Of a stretch of 64,000 nt of DNA, positions 35,607 to 43,449 are shown in pieces (within the stretch, counting starts at the first letter, position 1; each line of letters begins with the position of its first letter). The stretch lies in NCBI RefSeq assembly GCF_900114845.1, contig NZ_FOUK01000006.1, positions 62,001 through 126,000 on the forward strand. Reading direction: 5' to 3'. Below the pieces are notes generated by a model. That model did not search any database. It saw only the letters and a program-made list of their open reading frames with translations, and was not told the DNA's origin. The DNA comes from Pimelobacter simplex (GTDB lineage: Bacteria; Actinomycetota; Actinomycetes; Propionibacteriales; Nocardioidaceae). Position numbers and translations under genes: made by a program.

Positions 35607-35832
35607 GAGCCCACTCGGCCGGGCAGTGCTCGTGCTCGCGGCAGCAGGCGTGGGGGTACATCTCCTCGTCGGGCCACGGGTGCGACCAGCCGGCGCCGGA
35701 CAGCTCGGGGTGCGTGCACTTGTAGCGCTCCGGGCGGTCCGGCGCCGCCGCCTGCTGCAGGACGGCGGCGCGCGCGTGCGTCAGCTCGCCCTGCCGGTCG
35801 AGCAGCCGGGCGACGTCGGAGAGCCGGCTCAC
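35602..35832 (-). CDS. small Cys/His-rich protein of unknown function
   Basis: 76 residues. The N-terminal half (SRLSDVARLLDRQGELTHAR) is helical; the C-terminal half has four cysteines and four histidines (KCTHPEL, HACCREHEHC), which could bind a metal ion. I do not recognise the family. The GTG start overlaps the stop of the upstream SIMPL gene as GTGA, which supports it being real and coupled. It ends inside a palindrome shared with the convergent gene. Confidence 0.65.
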   Translation of the reverse strand: MSRLSDVARLLDRQGELTHARAAVLQQAAAPDRPERYKCTHPELSGAGWSHPWPDEEMYPHACCREHEHCPAEWAR

Positions 35833-36506
35833 TCCGCGACGAACCGGGCGTCGACCTCGGAGGACACCTCGATGTCCTCGGGCGAGAGCTCGAGCTCGTG
35901 GCCGCCGGCGCTGTCCTTGGCCGCGGCCATCCGCGAGAACTGCGCGCTCCCGCCCCCACCCATCGGGGTGATCCCCTCGCCGAGCATGCCGGCGTCGGCC
36001 ACCGCGACGGGGCGGACCGGGCCGAGGCCGAGCGCCTCGGCGTACTCCTGGGCGCGACGGGCGGCGTCCTGGACGGCGCGCGTGCGGACGGCGCGCTCGA
36101 GGTCGTGCCGGTTGCTCTCGGTGAGCGCCCAGACGACGCCGTCGAGGCGGAAGCCCTCGGTGCCGGCGACGTGCTCGCTCACCCAGGCCGAGAGGGCGGC
36201 GAAGTCGCGGAACTTCACGTCGACGCCGACGCTCGCGTGGTGGACCAGCGGAAGCTGCTTGCCGTCCTGGTTCCAGGGCCGGTTGGCCCAGGTCCGGATG
36301 TGCTTGGTCGACCACCAGGTGACCGGACCGGCCTCGGGGTTGTGCAGGCGCTCGACGGACTTCTTCACCGTGTCGAGGTCACGGACCACGCGGTCGTAGA
36401 CGGGCTGCATCTTCGGACCCTCGAAGCCCAGGGTGACCTGGGCGGTGCCCCGCTCGGGGCGCTGGAACGCGGTGTGCGAGCCGCGGACGGTGAACTCGGT
36501 CGGCAT
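35829..36506 (-). CDS. SIMPL-domain (DUF541) protein
   Basis: 225 residues. Family features: FTVRGSHTAFQRPERGTAQVTLGFEG at the start (read in parts), VGVDVKFRDFAAL, RTRAVQDAARRAQEYAEALGL, and a C-terminal DIEVSSEVDARFV. SIMPL proteins are usually periplasmic or surface-associated; here no signal peptide is visible, so it may be cytosolic. Function unknown. TACAGT lies 6 nt before the ATG, suggesting a leaderless message. The next gene overlaps its stop. Confidence 0.85.
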   Translation of the reverse strand: MPTEFTVRGSHTAFQRPERGTAQVTLGFEGPKMQPVYDRVVRDLDTVKKSVERLHNPEAGPVTWWSTKHIRTWANRPWNQDGKQLPLVHHASVGVDVKFRDFAALSAWVSEHVAGTEGFRLDGVVWALTESNRHDLERAVRTRAVQDAARRAQEYAEALGLGPVRPVAVADAGMLGEGITPMGGGGSAQFSRMAAAKDSAGGHELELSPEDIEVSSEVDARFVAE

Positions 36507-36512
36507 GCGCCC

Positions 36513-36518
36513 ACTGTA
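36513..36518 (-). promoter_or_regulatory. -10 box of SIMPL gene (likely leaderless)
   Basis: TACAGT on the minus strand, 6 nt before the ATG, with no ribosome binding site between. Confidence 0.55.
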
Positions 36519-36546
36519 GGGCGCCCGCGGTGGGGCCGGCCGCGGC

Positions 36547-37146
36547 TCAGCCGCGCCGCGCCTCGAGGACCCGGAACCCCTTCGCGCTCGCGATCCGCTC
36601 GGCCGGGAAGCCCTGCTCTCCCAGCCAGCGCTGCAGCGAGTCCGCACCGAGGTTCTTGCCCACCACCAGGACCGCCCGTCCGCCGGGGGCGAGCCGGGGC
36701 AGCCAGGTCAGCAGCAGCTCGTGCAGCGCGGCCTTGCCGATCCGGATCGGCGGGTTCGACCAGATCTCGTCGTACGTCGCCGCTGGGTCGACCTCCTCGG
36801 GCGTGGACGCCGCATAGCGGTCGGTGACGCCGAGCGCCTCGGCGTTCTCGTTGGCGAGCAGCACCGCACGCTGGTTGACGTCGACCGCCGTGACCACCGC
36901 CCCCGGGACCGCGACGGCGACTGCCAGCCCGATCACGCCGTACCCGCAGCCGAGGTCGAGGACCCGGCCCCCGGCCGGCGGCTCGGTCTCGCGGAACAGG
37001 ACCGCCGTCCCGATGTCGACACGGCCTTGGGCGAACACCCCGGAGCCGCTCACCAGGTCGAGCTCGTGCCCCCACACCTCGGCCCGGACCGGCGCGCGCT
37101 GGAAGGCCACCGACGGGTCGGCGGAGAAGTAGTGCTCGTCGCTCAT
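36547..37146 (-). CDS. class I SAM methyltransferase, RsmC-like
   Basis: 199 residues. SAM-binding motif VLDLGCGYGVIGLAVA about residue 60, acidic loop AVDVNQRAVLLANENA, and catalytic SNPPIRIGK, the NPP(F/I) motif of N2-guanine RNA methyltransferases such as RsmC and RlmG. It is a single domain, about the length of actinobacterial RsmC-like proteins, lacking the N-terminal pseudo-domain of E. coli RsmC. ATG overlaps the truA stop, so a tRNA/rRNA modification pair is transcribed together. Confidence 0.88.
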   Translation of the reverse strand: MSDEHYFSADPSVAFQRAPVRAEVWGHELDLVSGSGVFAQGRVDIGTAVLFRETEPPAGGRVLDLGCGYGVIGLAVAVAVPGAVVTAVDVNQRAVLLANENAEALGVTDRYAASTPEEVDPAATYDEIWSNPPIRIGKAALHELLLTWLPRLAPGGRAVLVVGKNLGADSLQRWLGEQGFPAERIASAKGFRVLEARRG

Positions 37147-38003
37147 CCCTCGGCTCCTTCGGGCTCCGGCAGGGTACGGCGCGCCGAGGCCTGCGCGACC
37201 CGGTCGGCGAGCTCGGCGTCGTCGGGGTAGGCGACCTCCTCGAGCGTCAGCCCGTGCGCCGGGACGACGACCACGTTCTGGTCGCGCTGCCGCCCGGTCA
37301 GGATCTCCACCGCCCACGCCGGGTCCTTGCGCCCCTCGCCGACCGCGATCATGCAGCCGACCAGCGCCCGCACCATCGAGTGGCAGAACGCGTCGGCCTT
37401 GACGTGGCCGACCAGCAGGCCGTCGTCGGTACGACGCCAGCCGAACTCCAGCAGCGTGCGGATCGTCGTCGCACCCTCACGGTGCTTGCAGAACGCCGCG
37501 AAGTCGTGGAGCCCCACCAGCGAGCCCGCCGCTGCGTCCATCGCCGCCACGTCGAGCGCCCGCGGCCAGAACAGCACGTGGTTGCGCACGAGCGGGTCGA
37601 CCCGGGCCGGGTCGTCGACGATCCGGTACGCGTAGCGCCGCCACAGCGCCGCGAACCGCGCGTCGAACCCCTCGGGCGCCACGCCGATCCGCCGCACCCG
37701 CGCGTCCTTGGCCAGCACCCCGTTGACCCGCCGGGCCAGGACGTCGAGCTGCCCGAGCTGCCGCGCCGCCGTCTCGGAGCCCACCGCGGGGTCCTCCGGC
37801 ACGTCGACGTGGACCACCTGCCCGCGCGCGTGGACACCTGAGTCGGTGCGCCCCGCGCACGTCACCCGCAGCGAGCCCTCCGGCAGCCGGAGCACCGTGG
37901 TCAGCGCGTGGGTCAGCTCGGCCTGCACCGTCCGCAGCCCCGGCTGCGCCGCCCAGCCGCGGAAGTCGGCGCCGTCGTAGGCGAGGTCGATCCGCAGGCG
38001 CAC
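37143..38003 (-). CDS. truA: tRNA pseudouridine(38-40) synthase
   Basis: 286 residues. Catalytic Asp lies in CAGRTDSGVHARGQVV, with DLAYDGADFRGWAAQPG at the N-terminus and FCHSMVRALVGCMIAVGEG near the end. In actinobacteria truA normally follows rplQ; here it heads its own unit. The GTG start is preceded by TAGGCT at 6 nt and no ribosome binding site. Confidence 0.96.
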   Translation of the reverse strand: MRLRIDLAYDGADFRGWAAQPGLRTVQAELTHALTTVLRLPEGSLRVTCAGRTDSGVHARGQVVHVDVPEDPAVGSETAARQLGQLDVLARRVNGVLAKDARVRRIGVAPEGFDARFAALWRRYAYRIVDDPARVDPLVRNHVLFWPRALDVAAMDAAAGSLVGLHDFAAFCKHREGATTIRTLLEFGWRRTDDGLLVGHVKADAFCHSMVRALVGCMIAVGEGRKDPAWAVEILTGRQRDQNVVVVPAHGLTLEEVAYPDDAELADRVAQASARRTLPEPEGAEG

Positions 38004-38009
38004 CCGAGA

Positions 38010-38015
38010 AGCCTA
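38010..38015 (-). promoter_or_regulatory. -10 box of truA (likely leaderless)
   Basis: TAGGCT on the minus strand ends 6 nt before the truA GTG. Confidence 0.55.
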
Positions 38016-38035
38016 GGGGGTGGCGGTCTTGGGAG

Positions 38036-38245
38036 TCAGTCCCGGTGCTGTGCCTCGGCGATGAGGAGCAGGAGGTCCGTCTGACGTCGCTGCTGCACGG
38101 TGACCAGCCGCAGCTGGAAGACCGTCACCAGCACCAGGCAGCCGACGCCCGCCAACGCTTGGACGGAGCTGTCCGCGAGCAACAGCAACAGGACGCCACC
38201 GAGACCGACGAGGGCGCAGGCGATGTCTTCGAGAATTCGAATCAC
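38036..38245 (-). CDS. small putative membrane protein
   Basis: 69 residues with two hydrophobic stretches (about 9-24 LVGLGGVLLLLLADS and 29-47 LAGVGCLVLVTVFQL) and a polar tail rich in Gln and Arg. GTG start without a clear ribosome binding site. The local GC is lower than in the neighbours (GAATTC-containing start region). No family recognised. It may be a real two-helix protein or an accidental frame. Confidence 0.45.
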   Translation of the reverse strand: MIRILEDIACALVGLGGVLLLLLADSSVQALAGVGCLVLVTVFQLRLVTVQQRRQTDLLLLIAEAQHRD

Positions 38246-38284
38246 GGCGTCATCGTGCCCGACGAACAGGACCCGCGGCGCAAG

Positions 38285-39241
38285 TCAGCGGATCTCCAGA
38301 GCGTCCAGGTCCTCCCGGGTCGGCGGGTCCGCCCCCACCCGGCCGACGGTCACCGCCGCCGCCCGCGCGGCGTACGCCAGTGCGGCGGCCCAGTCGTCCG
38401 GCGCCAGCGCGCAGATCCGCTCCCGCCCGCCGGGCCCGAGGAGCGGCCACAGGTGGTCGACGAGGGCGGCGGCGAAGGTGTCGCCGGCGCCGATGGTGTC
38501 GGCGACGTCGACCGGCGGCGCGTGCACCCCGCCCGTCGACCAGTCCGCGCCGGAGCAGGCGTGCCACGAGGCGCCCTCGCCCCCGTGCGTGACGACGACG
38601 GCGACCGGGCCGCCGTCGAGCGCGAGGAGGGCGGTGGCCGACTCCCCCACGAACCGGTCGGGCCAGAGGGCGAGGAGGTCCTCGTCGGAGGCCTTGACGA
38701 CGTCGGCGAGCGCGGCCATCCGCAGGACGGCGTCGGCCACGTCGGGTCCGGTGCCGGTGATGGCGGGGCGCAGGTTGATGTCGTAGGTGATGGTGGCACC
38801 GGCGCCGCGCAGCCGCTCGACGAGGGCGAAGGTGTCGGCGGCGCCGGGGGCGAGCAGCGGCGCCTGCGAGGTCACGTGGACGACGTGCACGGCGCCGTCG
38901 CCCTCGAGGTCGAGGTCGGCGTCGAGACCCGAGGGCAGCGCCCACCCCATCTCGAACGTGTACGACGCCCCGCCGTCCGCGCCGATCACCGCCTCCGCGC
39001 GCGAGGTCGCCCCCAGCACCAACGGCGAGCCGGCCGGCGCCACGCCCGCGGCGCGCAGGTGCGCGGCGACGAGGGCACCGGCCGGGTCGTCGCCGTACGA
39101 CGTCGCGAGCCGGACCGGCCGACCCAGGCGGGCCAGGGCGACGGCCACGTTGACGGCGGACCCGCCCGGCCGCTCCACGGGCGCGCGTCCCGGGGCCCGG
39201 ACGACGTCGAGCACGGACTCCCCGATCACCAGCGCATCCAT
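38285..39241 (-). CDS. PfkB-family carbohydrate kinase
   Basis: 318 residues. Ribokinase-fold signature GGSAVNVAVALARLG near residue 25 and the catalytic anion-hole motif DTIGAGDTFAAAL near residue 240. Conserved ITYDINLRP precedes the lid region. Fructokinase-like by overall pattern; the sugar is not determinable. The start is ATG (a GTG directly precedes it). TAGAGT lies 6 nt upstream, sharing two bases with the xseA -10 box on the other strand. Confidence 0.92.
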   Translation of the reverse strand: MDALVIGESVLDVVRAPGRAPVERPGGSAVNVAVALARLGRPVRLATSYGDDPAGALVAAHLRAAGVAPAGSPLVLGATSRAEAVIGADGGASYTFEMGWALPSGLDADLDLEGDGAVHVVHVTSQAPLLAPGAADTFALVERLRGAGATITYDINLRPAITGTGPDVADAVLRMAALADVVKASDEDLLALWPDRFVGESATALLALDGGPVAVVVTHGGEGASWHACSGADWSTGGVHAPPVDVADTIGAGDTFAAALVDHLWPLLGPGGRERICALAPDDWAAALAYAARAAAVTVGRVGADPPTREDLDALEIR

Positions 39242-39247
39242 CACGAC

Positions 39248-39257
39248 ACTCTAGGCT
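39248..39257. promoter_or_regulatory. overlapping divergent -10 boxes of pfkB-like gene and xseA
   Basis: ACTCTAGGCT contains TAGGCT on plus (39252-39257, 7 nt before the xseA GTG) and TAGAGT on minus (39253-39248, 6 nt before the kinase ATG). The two hexamers share two base pairs, so RNA polymerase cannot occupy both at once. The start codons are only 23 bp apart. Confidence 0.6.
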
Positions 39258-39264
39258 CGCAGCC

Positions 39265-40500
39265 GTGTCCCTGGAGACGTCCCTCGAGAAGCCGGCACCG
39301 GTCCGGGCGATCGCGAACGCGATCTCCGGCTGGATCGACCGGCTCGGGGCGGTGTGGGTCGAGGGCCAGGTGACCCAGGTGAGCCGGCGGCCCGGGCTGG
39401 CGACGGTCTTCCTGACACTGCGCGACTCGGTCGCCGACATCTCCGTCCCGGTCACCTGCTCGCGGGTGATGTTCGACAGCCTGCCGACACCGGTCACCGA
39501 GGGCGCGAGCGTCGTCATCCACGCGCGGCCGTCGTACTACGCCAACCGCGGCACGCTCTCGCTGCAGGCCCGCGAGATCCGGATGGTGGGGCTCGGCGAG
39601 CTGCTCGCCCGGCTGGAGCGACGCCGCCAGCTGCTCGCCGCCGAGGGACTCTTCGCGCCGGAGCGCAAGCGCCGGCTGCCGACCGTCCCGACCCGGGTCG
39701 GCCTGGTCACCGCGCCCAGCTCGGCCGCCGAGCGCGACGTGGTCGAGAACGCCACCCGCCGCTGGCCCGCCGTCGTCTTCACCACGGCCTACGCCTCGAT
39801 GCAGGGCAGCCGCTCGGCCGCCGAGGTCATCGAGGCGGTACGACGCCTCGACGCCGACCCCGCCGTCGACGTGATCGTCGTGGCCCGCGGCGGCGGCTCG
39901 GTCGAGGACCTGCTGCCCTTCTCCGACGAGGGCCTGATCCGGGTGGTCGCCGCCACCCGGACCGCCGTCGTCTCGGCGATCGGCCACGAGCCCGACACCC
40001 CGCTGCTCGACCTGGTCGCCGACGTCCGCGCGTCGACGCCGACCGACGCGGCGAAGCTGATCGTCCCCGACATCGACCAGGAGCGGGCGATGCTCGACCG
40101 CGCCCGCGACGCCCTGCGCCGCGCGGCCCGGGGCCGGCTCGACCGCGAGCAGGCCCAGCTCGACGCGATCCGCTCGCGGCCCGCGCTCGCCCACCCCGGC
40201 AGCCTGCTCGACGCGCGCCTCGACGAGCTCGACGACTGGCGCGCCCGGATCCGCCGTCAGCTCGAGTGGCAGCTCGACCGCGCCGCCGACGACCTCGACC
40301 ACCGGCGGGCCCGGGTCCGTGCGCTGTCGCCGCTGGCGACGCTGCGCCGCGGGTACGCCGTCCTCCAGGACGACGCCGGGCGCGTCGTCACCTCCGTCCA
40401 CGAGGTCGCCGCCGACGCCCCGCTCTCGGTCCGCGTCGCCGACGGCCGCATCCACGTCACCGCCACCACGACCGAGCCGATCGAGGAGACCCATGACTGA
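39265..40500 (+). CDS. xseA: exodeoxyribonuclease VII large subunit
   Basis: 411 residues. N-terminal OB domain (VWVEGQVTQVSRRPG about 35-50), catalytic core with RVGLVTAPSSAAERDV, VARGGGSVEDLLPFSDEGL and AIGHEPDTPLLD, then a helical region and the C-terminal LRRGYAVL motif. Degrades single-stranded DNA to oligonucleotides with XseB. GTG start, probable leaderless message, and the last codons overlap xseB. Confidence 0.96.
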   Translation: MSLETSLEKPAPVRAIANAISGWIDRLGAVWVEGQVTQVSRRPGLATVFLTLRDSVADISVPVTCSRVMFDSLPTPVTEGASVVIHARPSYYANRGTLSLQAREIRMVGLGELLARLERRRQLLAAEGLFAPERKRRLPTVPTRVGLVTAPSSAAERDVVENATRRWPAVVFTTAYASMQGSRSAAEVIEAVRRLDADPAVDVIVVARGGGSVEDLLPFSDEGLIRVVAATRTAVVSAIGHEPDTPLLDLVADVRASTPTDAAKLIVPDIDQERAMLDRARDALRRAARGRLDREQAQLDAIRSRPALAHPGSLLDARLDELDDWRARIRRQLEWQLDRAADDLDHRRARVRALSPLATLRRGYAVLQDDAGRVVTSVHEVAADAPLSVRVADGRIHVTATTTEPIEETHD

Positions 40501-40726
40501 GCGCACCGACGAGCCCTCCTACGAGGAGGCCCGCGCCGAGCTGGTCGAGGTCGTCCGCCAGCTCGAGGCCGGCGGGACGACGCTCGAGGAGTCCCTCGCG
40601 CTCTGGGAGCGCGGCGAGGCACTGGCCACCGTCTGCCAGGGCTGGATCGACGGCGCCCGGGCCCGGCTCGACGCCGTGCTGGGCGACGCCGAGGACGCCG
40701 ACGACCTCGCGGACGATGAGGACTAG
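40493..40726 (+). CDS. xseB: exodeoxyribonuclease VII small subunit
   Basis: 77 residues. SYEEARAELVEVVRQLEAGGTTLEESLALWERGE is the family helix pair (read in parts). The Asp-rich tail is variable. ATG overlaps the xseA stop by 8 nt, ensuring coupled synthesis. Its TAG interlocks with the TAG of the convergent DUF4245 gene at a CTAG palindrome. Confidence 0.95.
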   Translation: MTERTDEPSYEEARAELVEVVRQLEAGGTTLEESLALWERGEALATVCQGWIDGARARLDAVLGDAEDADDLADDED

Positions 40727-41325
40727 GACGAGGACGAGGTCGAGCGGATCGGCGTCGTGACGAGCGCGTCGATGATCGACTGCAGGTCCTGCTTCGAGGC
40801 GGAGCCGAACACCAGCACGGTGTTCTCGCCGACCTTCGCGACGTACGCCGAGTCGCCGCCCTTGTCGGTGTAGCCCTTCCACTCCCGCGCCACCGGCGCC
40901 GCGACCGACGCCGGGACGGTGTAGCCCGCACCCGCCTGGGTCTCCTCGTCGACCCACTTGGTCAGCAGCGCGGACGACGTCGCGCGCTCCTGGCGGACCG
41001 CGACGAACCGCTCGTCGTCGCTGAGCATCCGGATCATGAAGACCGGGTCCTCCGGCGAGGGCGTGACGTCGACACCGGTCGCGATCCAGCCCTTCGGCAG
41101 CGCGCTCGGGTAGACGGGCGTCAGCCCGGCCTGCTGGGCCGACTGCACCGTCTCGAGGTAGTCGACCGCCTCGGGCTCGATCTCCGTCGAGTTGCGGAAG
41201 GCGCCCATGAAGTAGAGGAGGCCGCCGATGACCAGGACCGTCACCAGCAGCGAGGAGATGAGGCCGTTGAAGGAGCGCTGGTAGCGGCCGGGACGGCCGG
41301 GGGACTCGGTCTGCTGCGTGCTCAT
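40723..41325 (-). CDS. DUF4245 membrane-anchored protein
   Basis: 200 residues. A single transmembrane helix (about 23-41, ISSLLVTVLVIGGLLYFMG) is followed by an extracytoplasmic domain with YPSALPKGWIATGVDVTP, typical of the actinobacterial DUF4245 family. It regularly sits between xseAB and glpX in this phylum; its function is unknown. The C-terminus is a serine run. GGGGGCGAG before the ATG serves as ribosome binding site. Confidence 0.85.
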   Translation of the reverse strand: MSTQQTESPGRPGRYQRSFNGLISSLLVTVLVIGGLLYFMGAFRNSTEIEPEAVDYLETVQSAQQAGLTPVYPSALPKGWIATGVDVTPSPEDPVFMIRMLSDDERFVAVRQERATSSALLTKWVDEETQAGAGYTVPASVAAPVAREWKGYTDKGGDSAYVAKVGENTVLVFGSASKQDLQSIIDALVTTPIRSTSSSS

Positions 41326-41436
41326 CTCGCCCCCAGTCTCCCAGCCGTCCCCCAGGAGGACGCATCCGGGCGCCGATCCGTCTCACCTGCGACCTTTTTT
41401 CGCGCAGAACAGTTGCAGATGCGGCAGGATGGCGCC

Positions 41437-41853
41437 ATGACCGACTACCGCGTCGCCGAGGCCGCCGAGCTGCTCGGCGTCAGCACCGACACCGTGCGCC
41501 GGTGGATCGACGCCGGCCGGGTCGCCAGCGCGACCGCCGAGGGCCGCACCGTCATCCCGGGCGCCGATCTCGCCGCGCTGGCCGCGTCGCTGGTCGACGA
41601 GGCGGACCGGACCCGGACCCGCTCCGGCGAGGTCAGCGCCCGCAACCGGATGACGGGGATCGTCACCCGGGTCCTCGCCGACACGGTGATGGCCCAGGTC
41701 GAGATGGTCTGCGGTCCCTACCGGGTGGTCTCGCTGATGAGCGCGGAGGCCGCAGCCGAGCTCGGCCTCGAGCCGGGCGTGAAGGCGATCGCGTCGGTCA
41801 AGTCCACCACCGTCGTCGTCGAACGACCCGTCTCCCCGAGGAAGAGCTCCTGA
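41437..41853 (+). CDS. HTH-TOBE (Mop) molybdate-responsive regulator
   Basis: 138 residues. N-terminal excisionase/MerR-type helix-turn-helix (YRVAEAAELLGVSTDTVRRWIDAGRV) is joined to one Mop/TOBE domain (about 70-130, SARNRMTGIVTRV ... ASVKSTTVVVERP), the molybdate-oxyanion-binding fold. Probably binds DNA and senses molybdate as an alternative to ModE. It overlaps modA (TGATG) and leads the mod operon, so autoregulation of uptake is likely (inference). The ATG follows CAGGAT at 6 nt, which could be either a ribosome binding site or a -10. Confidence 0.88.
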   Translation: MTDYRVAEAAELLGVSTDTVRRWIDAGRVASATAEGRTVIPGADLAALAASLVDEADRTRTRSGEVSARNRMTGIVTRVLADTVMAQVEMVCGPYRVVSLMSAEAAAELGLEPGVKAIASVKSTTVVVERPVSPRKSS

Positions 41854-42647
41854 TGAAGAACACCTGGCTCCGGCTCGGTGCCGCGAGCGCCGCCGTCCTG
41901 CTGACCCTCCCCCTCGCCGCCTGCGGCGACGACGGCGACAGCAAGGGCGCGGACGGCAAGGGCGGCGACAAGACCGTGCTGACGGTGTTCGCCGCCGCGT
42001 CGCTGACGAAGACGTTCGAGGAGCTGGAGAAGGAGTTCGAGGCCGCCCACTCCGACGTCGACGTCAAGCTCTCCTTCGGCGGGTCCTCCGACCTGGTCGC
42101 GCAGATCACCGAGGGCGCCTCGGCCGACGTCTTCGCCTCGGCCGACACCGCCAACATGGACAAGCTGGTCGCCGCCGGTCTCACCGAGGGCGAGCCGGAG
42201 GAGTTCGCCACCAACACGCTCATGATCGCCGTCCCGCCGGGCAACCCGGCCGGGATCACGAGCCTCGCCGACCTGACCAAGAAGGACGTCGACCTGGTGC
42301 TGTGCCAGCCCGAGGTCCCGTGCGGCAGCGCGTCGGCCAAGGTCGCCGACGCCGCCGGGCTCGAGCTCAAGCCGGTCAGCGAGGAGCAGTCGGTGACCGA
42401 CGTCCTCGCCAAGGTCGAGTCGGGCGAGGCCGACGCGGGCCTGGTCTACGTCACCGACGTGACCGCGGCCGGCACCAAGGTCGAGGGCGTCGAGTTCCCC
42501 GAGGCGGCCGACGTCGTCAACCACTACCCGATCGTGGCGGTCAAGGACGCGAAGCAGGCCGAGCTCGCCCAGCAGTGGATCGAGCTCGTCCTCGGCGAGG
42601 GCCAGAAGGTCCTCGAGCAGGCCGGCTTCGGCGCGCCCACCCCGTGA
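41853..42647 (+). CDS. modA: molybdate ABC transporter substrate-binding lipoprotein
   Basis: 264 residues. Lipobox LPLAACG gives a lipid-anchored Cys near residue 24. FAAASLTKTFEEL and FGGSSDLVAQITEGASADVFASAD hold the oxyanion-binding serines. The C-terminal VYVTDVTAAG segment and the NHYPIVAVKD strand are typical of ModA. The start overlaps the regulator stop. Confidence 0.96.
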   Translation: MKNTWLRLGAASAAVLLTLPLAACGDDGDSKGADGKGGDKTVLTVFAAASLTKTFEELEKEFEAAHSDVDVKLSFGGSSDLVAQITEGASADVFASADTANMDKLVAAGLTEGEPEEFATNTLMIAVPPGNPAGITSLADLTKKDVDLVLCQPEVPCGSASAKVADAAGLELKPVSEEQSVTDVLAKVESGEADAGLVYVTDVTAAGTKVEGVEFPEAADVVNHYPIVAVKDAKQAELAQQWIELVLGEGQKVLEQAGFGAPTP

Positions 42648-42654
42648 GCCACCG

Positions 42655-43449
42655 GTGAGCCGCGGCGGGCGCACCCGGCACGTCGGCCTGCCGCGTTGGC
42701 TCTTCGGACCGGCGCTGCTGGCCGCCGTGTTCGTGGTGCTGCCCGTCGTCGCCATGACGACGCGGATCGCCTGGGGGGACTTCTTCTCGCTCGTCTCGTC
42801 CGAGGCCGCCCGCTCCGCGCTCTGGCTCAGCCTGCGCACGTCGACCGCGAGCACGCTGCTCTGCCTCGTGCTCGGCATCCCGCTGGCCACGGTGCTCGCG
42901 CGGAGCGAGGCGCGGTGGCTGGGCGTGCTGCGCTCGCTCGTGCTGCTCCCGCTCGTCCTGCCGCCCGTCGTCGGCGGCATCGCGCTGCTCTCGGCGTTCG
43001 GGCGCCAGGGGCTGCTCGGCTCCGAGCTGGAGGCGCTCGGGATCCGGATCGCGTTCAGCACCGTCGCCGTCGTCCTCGCGCAGACGTTCGTGTCGCTGCC
43101 CTTTCTCGTGGTCAGCCTGGAGGGGGCGCTGCGCACCGCCGGCGAGCGGTACGACGTCGTGGCGGCCTCGCTCGGCGCGCGGCCCACGACGGTGCTGCGC
43201 CGGGTGACCCTCCCCCTGGTCCTGCCCGGCCTCGCCTCGGGCGCCGTGCTCGCGTTCGCCCGCTCCCTGGGCGAGTTCGGCGCCACCATCACGTTCGCCG
43301 GCAGCCTCGAGGGCACCACCCGCACGCTCCCCCTGCTGATCTACAACCTCCGGGTCACCGACGCCGACGCCGCGGTGGCGATGTCCCTCGTGCTGGTCGC
43401 CGTCGCCGTGCTGGTGATCGGCCTGGTCCGGCCGCGGGGGGCGCTGTGA
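42655..43449 (+). CDS. modB: molybdate ABC transporter permease
   Basis: 264 residues with five to six transmembrane helices. The permease loop is VVAASLGARPTTVLRRVTLPLVLPG; the ARSLGEFGATITFAGS stretch is a ModB hallmark. GTG start 7 nt after modA; stop overlaps modC. Confidence 0.95.
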   Translation: MSRGGRTRHVGLPRWLFGPALLAAVFVVLPVVAMTTRIAWGDFFSLVSSEAARSALWLSLRTSTASTLLCLVLGIPLATVLARSEARWLGVLRSLVLLPLVLPPVVGGIALLSAFGRQGLLGSELEALGIRIAFSTVAVVLAQTFVSLPFLVVSLEGALRTAGERYDVVAASLGARPTTVLRRVTLPLVLPGLASGAVLAFARSLGEFGATITFAGSLEGTTRTLPLLIYNLRVTDADAAVAMSLVLVAVAVLVIGLVRPRGAL

